DNA from: Microcoleaceae cyanobacterium UBA11344
GTDB lineage: Bacteria > Cyanobacteriota > Cyanobacteriia > Cyanobacteriales > Microcoleaceae
DNA length: 7,597 nt
Assembly (NCBI GenBank): GCA_003483675.1
Contig: DMYK01000579.1
Span: 1 to 7,597, forward strand
Reading direction: 5' to 3'
Under the pieces are notes generated by a model. The model was not told the origin of the DNA and did no database searches. It worked only from the letters and a program-made list of their open reading frames with translations. The translations under genes were made by a program, and so were the position numbers. Each line of letters starts with the position of its first letter. Within the stretch, counting starts at the first letter, position 1. Below are positions 1 through 5,158 of the stretch, in pieces.

Positions 1-1136
1 TGCCCATGATCCCCATGAGAATGACTGTGATCGCGGTGCGCCACAGCCAAACTCGGATTCACCGCGATCGCACTTTCACTCAACAACGCTTCAATTTGAG
101 GATTAGCCCACTCCGCCGCCATTTTCAGAAACTCAGGATGGTCGTTTACGCAAGGCAATTTGCGGTAAGTAACTCCTTGACGCTGTTTCTGCAAAGACTC
201 AATAATGTGGTCTACATCTAACAATGTTTCGTGATTTTCTGTCGCAAATCCGATCGGCATAAAGACGATCGCAGTTGCACCCAAATCAATCAAATTCTTC
301 GCAGCCAACGTCGCATCCGGCTGCGTCCATTCAATCAGCGGCGTGTCGTGATTCAGCCAGCCCACCGAAATCAAAGGATAGCGATACATCAAACGTTCCC
401 GCACGCGATCGTACAAAGCTTGACTTTCCACAATACCCGAAGTAAAGCCCTTCGCCTTGTGCGGACAACCGTGATTCATCAGCACAATCCCAATCTGAGA
501 AGGCAAATGTGCCACAGCTAAATCGTGCTTAATTTCCTCTTCAACTAAATGCGCCATCAAATCAATGTAAGCAGGTTCATCGTAAAAAGAAGGAATGTAG
601 CGCTGTCCTTTTACCCAATGTTCTTGGCCATCAAATGTTTGAGCTAAAGCCTTATTCACCTGTTCTACTGCAATCCCGCTAGTGAAAACAGAATCAACTA
701 CCAACAGCGGATAAATCAGAATTTTATCAAATCCTTCCGCTTTAATTTGCGGAATTACTTGCTCCGGCAAAAACGGCGCGCAAAAGTTAAAAGCTTTGAA
801 TACTTTTACTTTATCGCCCCATTTCTCCTGCAAATTCTGTTCAATCCCCGCCCGTTGCTGTTCAAAAATTGCATTGTGCGGCGACACAAATTGACCGTGT
901 TGGTGACTCCATTCATGCAAGTCAAAAATTGCCAAAATCTTCGCCAATGGCGGATAAATCCAAGTCGGTACCGGTGCAAATTTTGCCGTAAGTAAGTTTA
1001 AAGCTTGTTCGTTGTAATTGGCAAAATCATCGTAGCTTTCAACTTCGCCGTAACCCATGAGCAAGACAGCTACTCGATCGCTGTTTGCCGGTGCAGGAGA
1101 CGTTTTGAACTCAATTTTTTCTGGAGAAGCAACCAC
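1..1136 (-). CDS. Ferrochelatase-family protein (HemH-like) with His-rich C-terminal tail; 3' end outside the window
   Basis: The minus-strand frame reads 378 residues from a GTG at 1136-1134 to the left edge without a stop. GTG is chosen because GAGGA lies 7 nt upstream (1148-1144), an in-frame stop lies just beyond, and no ATG intervenes. Ferrochelatase landmarks are visible: an N-terminal VAVLLMGYGE strand (about residues 22-31, where classical enzymes have LLLNLGGPE), NHGCP at 221-225 in place of SAHG(V/L)P, and TENHETL at 299-305 in place of SEHIETL. The catalytic-type His222 and Glu300 are therefore kept. The family inserts a metal ion into a porphyrin, making heme from protoporphyrin IX and iron. 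The classical cyanobacterial enzyme instead carries a C-terminal chlorophyll-binding-like helix; here the tail is rich in His (HRDHSHSHGDHG, from about residue 366), suggesting metal binding. Substrate and metal are uncertain: it may be a paralogue or a related chelatase. Family assignment is firm, exact function less so. Confidence 0.85.
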   Translation of the reverse strand, partial: MVASPEKIEFKTSPAPANSDRVAVLLMGYGEVESYDDFANYNEQALNLLTAKFAPVPTWIYPPLAKILAIFDLHEWSHQHGQFVSPHNAIFEQQRAGIEQNLQEKWGDKVKVFKAFNFCAPFLPEQVIPQIKAEGFDKILIYPLLVVDSVFTSGIAVEQVNKALAQTFDGQEHWVKGQRYIPSFYDEPAYIDLMAHLVEEEIKHDLAVAHLPSQIGIVLMNHGCPHKAKGFTSGIVESQALYDRVRERLMYRYPLISVGWLNHDTPLIEWTQPDATLAAKNLIDLGATAIVFMPIGFATENHETLLDVDHIIESLQKQRQGVTYRKLPCVNDHPEFLKMAAEWANPQIEALLSESAIAVNPSLAVAHRDHSHSHGDHG

Positions 1137-1143
1137 TTTGTAT

Positions 1144-1148
1144 TCCTC
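1144..1148 (-). promoter_or_regulatory. Shine-Dalgarno site deciding the GTG start of the ferrochelatase-like gene
   Basis: On the minus strand GAGGA sits 7 nt before GTG (1136-1134). The frame has a TGA a short way upstream and no ATG between that stop and GTG, so this site supports the non-ATG start. Confidence 0.6.
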
Positions 1149-1198
1149 AATTTGAATGATTTTGAGAGTCGCAGGAAGGATGAATCAGAATTACGAAG

Positions 1199-1213
1199 AG
1201 AAACCCGGTTTCT
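1199..1213. repeat. Short perfect palindrome (AGAAACC-C-GGTTTCT)
   Basis: Seven-base arms flank one central base. From memory, palindromes of this form are common dispersed repeats in Oscillatoria/Microcoleus-type genomes, but copy number cannot be checked here. It lies in the leader or promoter region of the minus-strand ferrochelatase-like gene. Confidence 0.5.
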
Positions 1214-1224
1214 AGACTCCCCGG

Positions 1225-1325
1225 AGATCCCCCTCGCATCCCCCTTAACAAGGGAGTAGGGTGTGAGTAGGGGTTGACTTTGAGACTCTTTCTCCCCCCT
1301 TCTTAAGGGGGGTTGGGGGGGATCT
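1225..1325. repeat. MITE-like palindromic intergenic element, about 101 bp
   Basis: The ends form a 9-bp inverted repeat: agatccccc at 1225-1233 and gggggatct at 1317-1325. Inside are a weak hairpin (ccctt-aac-aaggg, about 1242-1254) and a strong one (ccccccTT-ctt-AAgggggg, 1294-1312). There is no protein in it; a minus-strand frame through it gives a proline/arginine-rich peptide typical of translated C-rich repeats. Such C-tract/G-tract palindromes around TTAA are familiar dispersed repeats in filamentous cyanobacteria. A transposase-mobilised origin is an inference; no target-site duplication was confirmed. Confidence 0.6.
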
Positions 1326-1500
1326 GAATCTGATGGGAAAGGCAAGAGAATACGCCCCAGGGTCGGGGACAGAAAGCGTTAAGTTTTATGTTTTCTTAAG
1401 ACTTCCTCACCTTGCCTCTGGTTTCGGTGTCTCGGAGCATTCCCAGGGCTTTTATCTGGGGGATACTCTTCAAACTGGACTCTGTTATTAGTTTAACATC
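1326..1500. other. Non-coding spacer with an imperfect stem-loop
   Basis: No plausible gene lies here. The clearest structure is an imperfect stem-loop at 1435-1468, with CCCAG (1442-1446) pairing with CTGGG (1456-1460) and outer AT/AT and GAG/CTC pairs separated by bulges. The base composition is more GC-rich than the AT-rich promoter region that follows. It could belong to a small RNA, an untranslated leader or a decayed repeat; the sequence alone does not decide. Confidence 0.35.
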
Positions 1501-1524
1501 CTATCCCCCTGGATAGCATATAAT
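1501..1524 (+). promoter_or_regulatory. Candidate promoter (-10 TATAAT) with overlapping inverted repeat, for the alpha/beta-hydrolase/DUF3120 pair
   Basis: A perfect TATAAT occurs at 1519-1524, 62 bp before the ATG at 1587. No good -35 hexamer stands at 16-18 bp upstream. Instead, an inverted repeat CTATCC-CCCT-GGATAG (1501-1516) fills that space and could be an activator or repressor site. A 10-bp direct repeat ATAATTAATT occurs at 1520-1529 and 1564-1573. The -10 match is seen; its use is inferred. Confidence 0.4.
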
Positions 1525-1586
1525 TAATTATGGTGTACAATAAAGTAAAGTTATGTTAAGCTCATAATTAATTTTCTTGAAGCACA

Positions 1587-2171
1587 ATGAGACTGGTAAT
1601 ATGCCCCGGAATCCATGACCCAAAACTCACTGATTGTTTCCTGGCGGGACTTTCAGAGGTTTGGGGAGACGCAGAACCTCGGCAAAATTCGCAAACAGTC
1701 TCTCATGTCAAGATTTTTCCCGCTCATAAACATCCAGCTTTTTCAGCTATTGACATATTGCACTTTTTGTGCTGTCAAGAGTTGGCTGGAGAAAGTCTAG
1801 TATTTGCAAGCTTTTCGGCTGGAGTAGCCGGGGCGATCGGGGCGGCGTGGATGTGGCAACAAATCGGCGGCAAAGTCGCGGCATTTATTGCTTTAGACGG
1901 TTGGGGAGTACCCCTGGGGGGCAATTTTCCGCTCCACCGACTCAGCCACGATCGCTTTACGCACTGGAGTTCGGCTATTCTCGGTGGCGGTGGAGACAGT
2001 TTTTATGCTTCGCCCTCGATCGCACACTTGGATTTGTGGCGCAAACCCCAAACAGCCAAAGGTTGGCAGATCAGTCAAACAGCCGACGGTATTGAGACGG
2101 CTAAACCCGCCACCGCAGCAACTTTTTTAGTCCACTTATTGAAACGTTACGGAGTCCAATCAGTTGTTTAA
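1587..2171 (+). CDS. Small alpha/beta-hydrolase-like protein of unknown function
   Basis: The product has 194 residues. It starts with a short hydrophobic strand followed by PGIHDP (residues 7-12), which resembles the oxyanion-loop region of an alpha/beta hydrolase. Then comes LVFASFSAGVAG (71-82), which fits a nucleophile elbow with Ser77 (S-x-S-x-G instead of G-x-S-x-G). An AFIALDGWGVPL segment (99-110) offers Asp104, and His147 is a possible third triad member. The protein is shorter than most hydrolases of this fold and lacks a clear lid domain. There is no signal peptide, so it is probably cytoplasmic. A weak GAAG lies 4 nt before the ATG. Its stop overlaps the TTG start of the DUF3120-type gene, so the two are likely co-translated. 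I do not recognise a named gene; the fold call is moderate and the substrate unknown. Confidence 0.8.
   Translation: MRLVICPGIHDPKLTDCFLAGLSEVWGDAEPRQNSQTVSHVKIFPAHKHPAFSAIDILHFLCCQELAGESLVFASFSAGVAGAIGAAWMWQQIGGKVAAFIALDGWGVPLGGNFPLHRLSHDRFTHWSSAILGGGGDSFYASPSIAHLDLWRKPQTAKGWQISQTADGIETAKPATAATFLVHLLKRYGVQSVV
2151..2171 (+). promoter_or_regulatory. Ribosome binding site and 8-bp stop/start overlap (translational coupling)
   Basis: GGAG at 2151-2154 lies 9 nt before TTG 2164-2166. The overlap TTGTTTAA (2164-2171) contains both the start of the DUF3120-type gene and the TAA of the upstream gene. No in-frame ATG occurs in the first 160 codons downstream, so a non-ATG start is required. Confidence 0.55.
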
Positions 2172-2889
2172 TTTTAATTTAGTATCATCGGCGATCGCAC
2201 CTATTATTACCCTCACCAGCCTCGAAAATCCTCTATCTTCAGGCAGAAACAATAGCATTCAGCAGTGGTTGATCTTTAGCGCTTCAGCCTTTTTAGTATC
2301 AATTCCAGTTTTCGTCCAAGCACCTTTAGTGCGTTTATATCCAGCAATCAGTTTGCTGTCAACTATCGCCTGGATAGCACTTAGTTTAATCCTAATTTTC
2401 CGCCCGAAAACCCAACTTTGGGGAGACTTATTATTAGGATTTGCCGGATGTTGGCTGGCAGGTTCCATCTATTGGGGCTGGTTTAGATGGGAACCTATTT
2501 TGCATTTACCGATCGAATCAATTGGCTTACCATTTGCGATTTGGTGCTTGGGTAAATCTTGGGGAAAAGTTGGCGGCTATTTTTATTTAGGTTCGTTATT
2601 GGGAACCGCCATTACTGACTTATATTTTTACTTAACAGGCTTGATGCCCTACTGGCGACAAGTCATGCACGCGGAACCGGAATTAGCAATGCCGATTTTT
2701 CAAAGTGCGATCGGACAAATCGAGACACCTTGGGGAATAGGCTGCGCTTTAGTTTTAATCGCTGTATTGCTAACTGTCGGTTTGCTGAGTTTGCGCGGCA
2801 CGCAATTGCATTGGCGGGCATTCAGCGGGGCAGTTTTGAGCACGCTTTTGGTAGATGGTTTATTTTGGCTAGCTGCTTCGGCTGCTTAA
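2164..2889 (+). CDS. DUF3120-type multi-pass membrane protein (cyanobacterial, function unknown)
   Basis: The product is a 241-residue, very hydrophobic protein. About seven membrane segments are visible, near residues 35-52, 60-79, 87-106, 117-130, 137-160, 190-210 and 219-238. Conserved-looking polar points include QAPLVRLYP (52-60), WGWFRWEP (104-111) and TDLYFYLTGLMPYWRQVM (151-168). The overall pattern matches the cyanobacterial DUF3120 family as I remember it, a family of unknown function. The start is TTG at 2164, supported by GGAG upstream and by the absence of any ATG before residue 161; another TTG at 2269 would begin right at the first helix and is less likely. Location is presumably the plasma or thylakoid membrane. 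Overlap with the upstream alpha/beta-hydrolase-like gene suggests a shared function, but nothing here says which. Confidence 0.85.
   Translation: MFNFNLVSSAIAPIITLTSLENPLSSGRNNSIQQWLIFSASAFLVSIPVFVQAPLVRLYPAISLLSTIAWIALSLILIFRPKTQLWGDLLLGFAGCWLAGSIYWGWFRWEPILHLPIESIGLPFAIWCLGKSWGKVGGYFYLGSLLGTAITDLYFYLTGLMPYWRQVMHAEPELAMPIFQSAIGQIETPWGIGCALVLIAVLLTVGLLSLRGTQLHWRAFSGAVLSTLLVDGLFWLAASAA
2191..2198. repeat. HIP1 octamer GCGATCGC
   Basis: This is a perfect HIP1 palindrome, inside the first codons of the DUF3120-type gene. Two more lie at 64-71 and 7279-7286, giving three in 7.6 kb plus many partial CGATCG sites. HIP1 abundance is a known hallmark of many cyanobacterial genomes. Confidence 0.85.
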
Positions 2890-2900
2890 GGTTTCTCGTT

Positions 2901-2971
2901 GGTTTCTATGTGGGTGATTTTTGACCGCAGATGTGGGCAGATTGACGCAGATTAACGCAGATTTTTTGAGA
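2901..2971 (+). repeat. 71-bp direct repeat, copy A, with 10-bp internal periodicity
   Basis: It matches 3006-3076 at 67 of 71 positions; all four differences fall in one 6-base block (2910-2915). Positions 2916-2971 are identical to 3021-3076. Within it, GCAGAT recurs every 10 bp four times (about 2927-2962), as in gacGCAGATtaacGCAGAT. The block is non-coding; a minus-strand frame across both copies yields a duplicated peptide that merely reflects the repeat. Confidence 0.85.
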
Positions 2972-3005
2972 GATTCAATATCAAATTGCTTTGAGATTTC
3001 TGGTG

Positions 3006-3076
3006 GGTTTCTATTTGTAGGATTTTTGACCGCAGATGTGGGCAGATTGACGCAGATTAACGCAGATTTTTTGAGA
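3006..3076 (+). repeat. 71-bp direct repeat, copy B
   Basis: This is the second copy, offset by 105 bp from copy A, with the same GCAGAT 10-bp phasing. The 34 bp between copies are not duplicated as a block, although both are followed by TTTGAGATT. GCAGATTAACGCAGAT-type blocks are known as dispersed repeats in many bacterial genomes; whether these act in transcription or only expand by slippage cannot be told. Confidence 0.85.
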
Positions 3077-3089
3077 AATGTAGTTTTGA

Positions 3090-3120
3090 GATTCCCGACT
3101 TCTTTAAGAAGTCGGGAATC
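3090..3120. repeat. Perfect palindrome with 15-bp arms; possible bidirectional terminator
   Basis: The arm gattcccgacttctt (3090-3104) and its exact reverse complement (3106-3120) flank one central T. As RNA it would form about 13 bp with a UUUAA loop. No T-run follows on the plus strand, so it is not a classical intrinsic terminator. It lies between the DUF3120-type gene and the alpha/beta hydrolase gene and could block read-through or stabilise a 3' end. Similar GATTCCCGACTTC palindromes are, from memory, frequent in filamentous cyanobacteria. Confidence 0.65.
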
Positions 3121-3131
3121 TGGGTATTTAG

Positions 3132-3159
3132 TTAACAATTATGAGTTAAAATCTAAAAT
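3132..3159 (+). promoter_or_regulatory. Candidate promoter made partly of heptamer repeats
   Basis: TTAACA (3132-3137) and TAAAAT (3154-3159) each differ by one base from the -35 and -10 consensus and are 16 bp apart. The -10 candidate is itself part of a TAAAATC repeat unit. No better promoter is visible for the downstream alpha/beta hydrolase gene, but AT-rich sequence gives such matches easily. Confidence 0.3.
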
Positions 3160-3181
3160 CTAAAATCTAAAATCTAAAATC
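3147..3181 (+). repeat. Heptamer tandem repeat, five copies of TAAAATC
   Basis: There are five perfect 7-bp units, ending 6 nt before the ATG at 3188. Short tandem heptamers (STRR sequences) are an established class of repeats in filamentous cyanobacteria. The same heptamer family appears inverted and degenerate at 5124-5158. The tract takes the place where a Shine-Dalgarno site would be expected. Confidence 0.9.
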
Positions 3182-3187
3182 GATATC

Positions 3188-4036
3188 ATGGCTTTCATTT
3201 CAATTCGCGGTGTAGAACATTATTACGAGTGGATAACAGCAGACGCAAGCGCTCAACCCACCGGCAAACCTGTGATGGTATTCCTGCACGGATGGGCTGG
3301 CTCTGCCCGCTACTGGGAAAGCACCGCACGCGCTCTTGCTAGCGACTTTGACTGCTTGCTTTACGACATGAGAGGTTTTGGACGTTCTCCACTGCCAAAA
3401 CAGCCTCCTGAGTCAAGCTATGAACTCGAAACTTATGCTGAGGACTTGGCGGAATTATTAGCAGCTTTGAATTTAAGTCGTGTCTACATTAATGCTCACT
3501 CCACAGGTGCATCAATTGCTACTTTATTTCTCAATCTTGATCCCGAAAAAGTAGAAAAAGCAATTCTCACTTGCAGCGGCATTTTTGAATATGATGAAAA
3601 AGCCTTTACAACTTTTCACAAATTCGGCGGCTATGTTGTCAAATTTCGGCCGCCTTGGTTGGCTTCTATTCCTTTTGTCGATCGACTATTTATGGCACGG
3701 TTTTTGCATCGTAGTCTGCCCACAGAGGTCAGTTTGGCATTTCTCAAGGATTTCTTAATGGCAGACGAGGCTGCGGCTATAGGTACAATGGTGACAGCAG
3801 TCAGCAAAAAAGCTGCTGAGGAAATGCCCCAAGAATTTGCGCGGCTGAGTGTTCCCACGCTGCTGGTAGCTGGAGAATTCGATCGAATTATTCCCGCAAT
3901 CATGGGCAAACAAGCCGCCTCTCTCAACAAAAAAGTAGAATTTGTTATAATCCCAAATACAGCTCATTTTCCGATGCTGGAGGATGCCGCAACATATTTG
4001 CAGCGAATCCGGGATTTTTTGCCAGCAGCGGCATAA
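3188..4036 (+). CDS. Alpha/beta hydrolase
   Basis: The 282-residue product is a complete single-domain alpha/beta hydrolase of usual length. FLHGWAGSARYW (32-43) is the HG oxyanion loop, followed by LLYDMRGFGRS (57-67), a hallmark of the epoxide hydrolase/C-C hydrolase/lipase-like group. The nucleophile elbow is AHSTG at 103-107, with Ser105 and Ala replacing the usual first Gly. TLLVAGEFDRIIP (224-236) carries the acid Asp232, and NTAHFPMLE (257-265) carries the catalytic His260. A cap domain occupies about residues 130-210. There is no signal peptide, so it is likely cytoplasmic. The substrate cannot be read from sequence; an esterase, lipase or C-C bond hydrolase are all possible. No Shine-Dalgarno is visible, because heptamer repeats run to 6 nt from the ATG. 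It appears to be transcribed alone, with a terminator about 40 bp downstream. Confidence 0.92.
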   Translation: MAFISIRGVEHYYEWITADASAQPTGKPVMVFLHGWAGSARYWESTARALASDFDCLLYDMRGFGRSPLPKQPPESSYELETYAEDLAELLAALNLSRVYINAHSTGASIATLFLNLDPEKVEKAILTCSGIFEYDEKAFTTFHKFGGYVVKFRPPWLASIPFVDRLFMARFLHRSLPTEVSLAFLKDFLMADEAAAIGTMVTAVSKKAAEEMPQEFARLSVPTLLVAGEFDRIIPAIMGKQAASLNKKVEFVIIPNTAHFPMLEDAATYLQRIRDFLPAAA

Positions 4037-4074
4037 CTGAGTTATTGTTCAATCTTTTTGTTCAATCAATGTAC

Positions 4075-4126
4075 GATCGGGGAAGCCAGCTTTTAGAGCT
4101 GCCTTCACTCCGATCTTAATTTTTAA
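4075..4126 (+). terminator. Intrinsic terminator after the alpha/beta hydrolase gene
   Basis: A long stem-loop runs from GATCGG (4075-4080) to CCGATC (4110-4115). Inner pairs are GAAG/CTTC and CAGCT/AGCTG around a TTTAG loop, with a single C-C mismatch and a small internal loop. TTAATTTTTAA follows directly. It lies 39 bp past the stop codon and 43 bp before the next ATG. Confidence 0.7.
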
Positions 4127-4145
4127 TTCCTAATTTCTTAAAGTG

Positions 4146-4157
4146 AAAGGTGGTATA
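4146..4157 (+). promoter_or_regulatory. Ribosome binding site fixing the J-domain gene start
   Basis: AAAGGTGG (4146-4153) ends 4 nt before ATG 4158. This favours ATG 4158 over an in-frame GTG at 4143, which has no such site and would put the purine-rich stretch inside the coding region. Confidence 0.65.
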
Positions 4158-5100
4158 ATGAATGACCTCGACCAATACTATAAAGTCCTGGAATTGTTGC
4201 CGGGAGCAACTCCCGAAGAAATTACCCAAGCCTACAAAGATTTAGCGTTCATTTGGCATCCCGATCGCATCCCCAAAGACAGGCCCAGACTGCTACAAAA
4301 AGCTGAAGAAAAGATTAAGGAAATTAATCAAGCTCGCGAACAATTGCGATCGATTCAGCCGAGAGCTCAGCACCAAAATACTCAGCACCAAAATACTCAG
4401 CAGCACAACACTCAGCACCAAAACACCCAGCACCAAAACACCCAGCACCAAAACACCCAGCACCAAAACACCCAGCACCAAAACACTCAGCACCAAAACA
4501 CTCAGTATCAGAAATACTCAGTATCAAAACACTCAGTATCAAAATACTCAGTACAGAAATACTCAGTACAGAAATACTCAGCCGCCGGCAACCCCAAAAG
4601 AACCGCGCTACTCTTCTGAGCCCCATTCAGAAAATTATGGGGGAAAATCTGCTAATCCTGCGGGGCCCTATTCAGATTCGCCCCGCTACCAATCGTCAAC
4701 GCCATCCTCATCTTACCGCCCAGGCCCCCAACAAAATCCCGATTTGAGCGGCTCCAACTTCCAAGGAGCTTCCTTAAAAGAAAAGGATTTTTCCGGCAGA
4801 AACTTGAGCAATGCGAACCTGAGTCAAGCTGACTTAAGTGATACTTTTCTGCACAATGTGAACCTCACCGGCGCGAATTTGCACAAAGCAAACTTATTCA
4901 GAGCTAACCTGTTAGGAGCTTGTTTGATCAATGCCAACTTGAGAGAAACTAACTTAATCGGAGCTGATTTGAGCGGCACGGACTTGAGTGGTGCGGATTT
5001 AACTGGAGCGAAAATCGGTTATGGCGATCGGGTGATGGTCAAATTGACGGGAGCTAGATTATCGGGAACAATCTTACCCGACGGTACTGTTCACAGCTAA
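4158..5100 (+). pseudogene. J-domain / Q-H-N-rich repeat / pentapeptide-repeat protein, split by a single-base frameshift
   Basis: As read, the frame from ATG 4158 gives 153 residues and stops at 4617-4619. The pentapeptide part lies in the +1 frame, open from before 4522 to the TAA at 5098-5100. Removing one base from the 16-nt repeat unit at 4506-4521 joins both into one 313-residue frame. The J domain covers about residues 5-66, with the HPD motif at 34-36 between helices II and III; J domains stimulate DnaK-type Hsp70 ATPase. Fourteen five-residue units, mostly HQNTQ and later YQNTQ/YRNTQ, occupy 72-141. A Ser/Pro-rich linker follows to about 194, then roughly twenty A(D/N)LxG-like pentapeptides to about 300, expected to form a right-handed beta-helix. 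J-domain/pentapeptide fusions fit cyanobacterial repertoires. The break could be a real mutation, a phase-variable state or a sequencing error in a repeat. The domain calls are firm; pseudogene status is not. Confidence 0.8.
4371..4581 (+). repeat. In-gene 15-bp tandem repeat, 14 units
   Basis: The units read CAC CAA AAC ACC CAG with variants. Units at 4416-4475 are four identical copies; 4371-4400 has two copies with AAT ACT; 4401-4415 is a rearranged variant (QHNTQ); 4522-4581 begin TAT or TAC. Thirteen units are 15 nt and keep frame; unit ten (4506-4521, tatcagaaatactcag) has 16 nt and shifts it. Sequence homogenisation in the middle and divergence at the ends suggest unit gain and loss by slippage or unequal recombination. 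Confidence 0.95.
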
Positions 5101-5123
5101 ACGATTTAGTCATCCGATTTTCA

Positions 5124-5158
5124 ATTTTAAATTTTAAATTTTAGATTTAAGATTTTAC
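5124..5158 (+). repeat. Degenerate heptamer tandem repeat, five units
   Basis: The units are ATTTTAA, ATTTTAA, ATTTTAG, ATTTAAG and ATTTTAC. This is the reverse-complement family of the TAAAATC heptamers at 3147-3181. Two TTTGAGA heptamers at 5257-5270 may continue the tract beyond the MITE. It begins 24 bp after the pentapeptide gene's stop. Confidence 0.75.

Noticed and set aside
1070..1345. Minus-strand frame of 91 residues (PPQPPLRRGE-type start)
   Set aside because: It is a translation of the C-rich intergenic element and then overlaps the ferrochelatase-like gene in another frame.
1400..1412. Resemblance to the unpaired motif of the cyanobacterial small RNA Yfr1 (ACTTCCTCACC)
   Set aside because: It does not match the conserved ACUCCUCACAC motif exactly, and the expected flanking pair of stem-loops is not evident.
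2869..3138. Minus-strand frame of 89 residues with a duplicated peptide
   Set aside because: The duplicated peptide is simply the two 71-bp DNA repeats translated; the frame also crosses the palindrome and overlaps the end of the DUF3120-type gene.
3631..3930. Minus-strand frame of 99 residues
   Set aside because: It is antisense to the alpha/beta hydrolase, which carries a full Ser/Asp/His set on the plus strand.
4371..4581. CRISPR-like array
   Set aside because: Units are contiguous 15-mers with no spacers and encode an in-frame peptide repeat.
4293..4626. Minus-strand frames rich in VLVLG and CFGAG repeats (67 and 100 residues) opposite the J-domain gene
   Set aside because: They are the antisense translation of the 15-bp tandem repeat; no start signal, and the plus strand encodes recognisable domains.
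4744..5100. A separate 118-residue pentapeptide gene starting at TTG 4744
   Set aside because: No Shine-Dalgarno site, and the frame is open well upstream into the YQNTQ repeats; it is better explained as the 3' part of the frameshifted J-domain gene.
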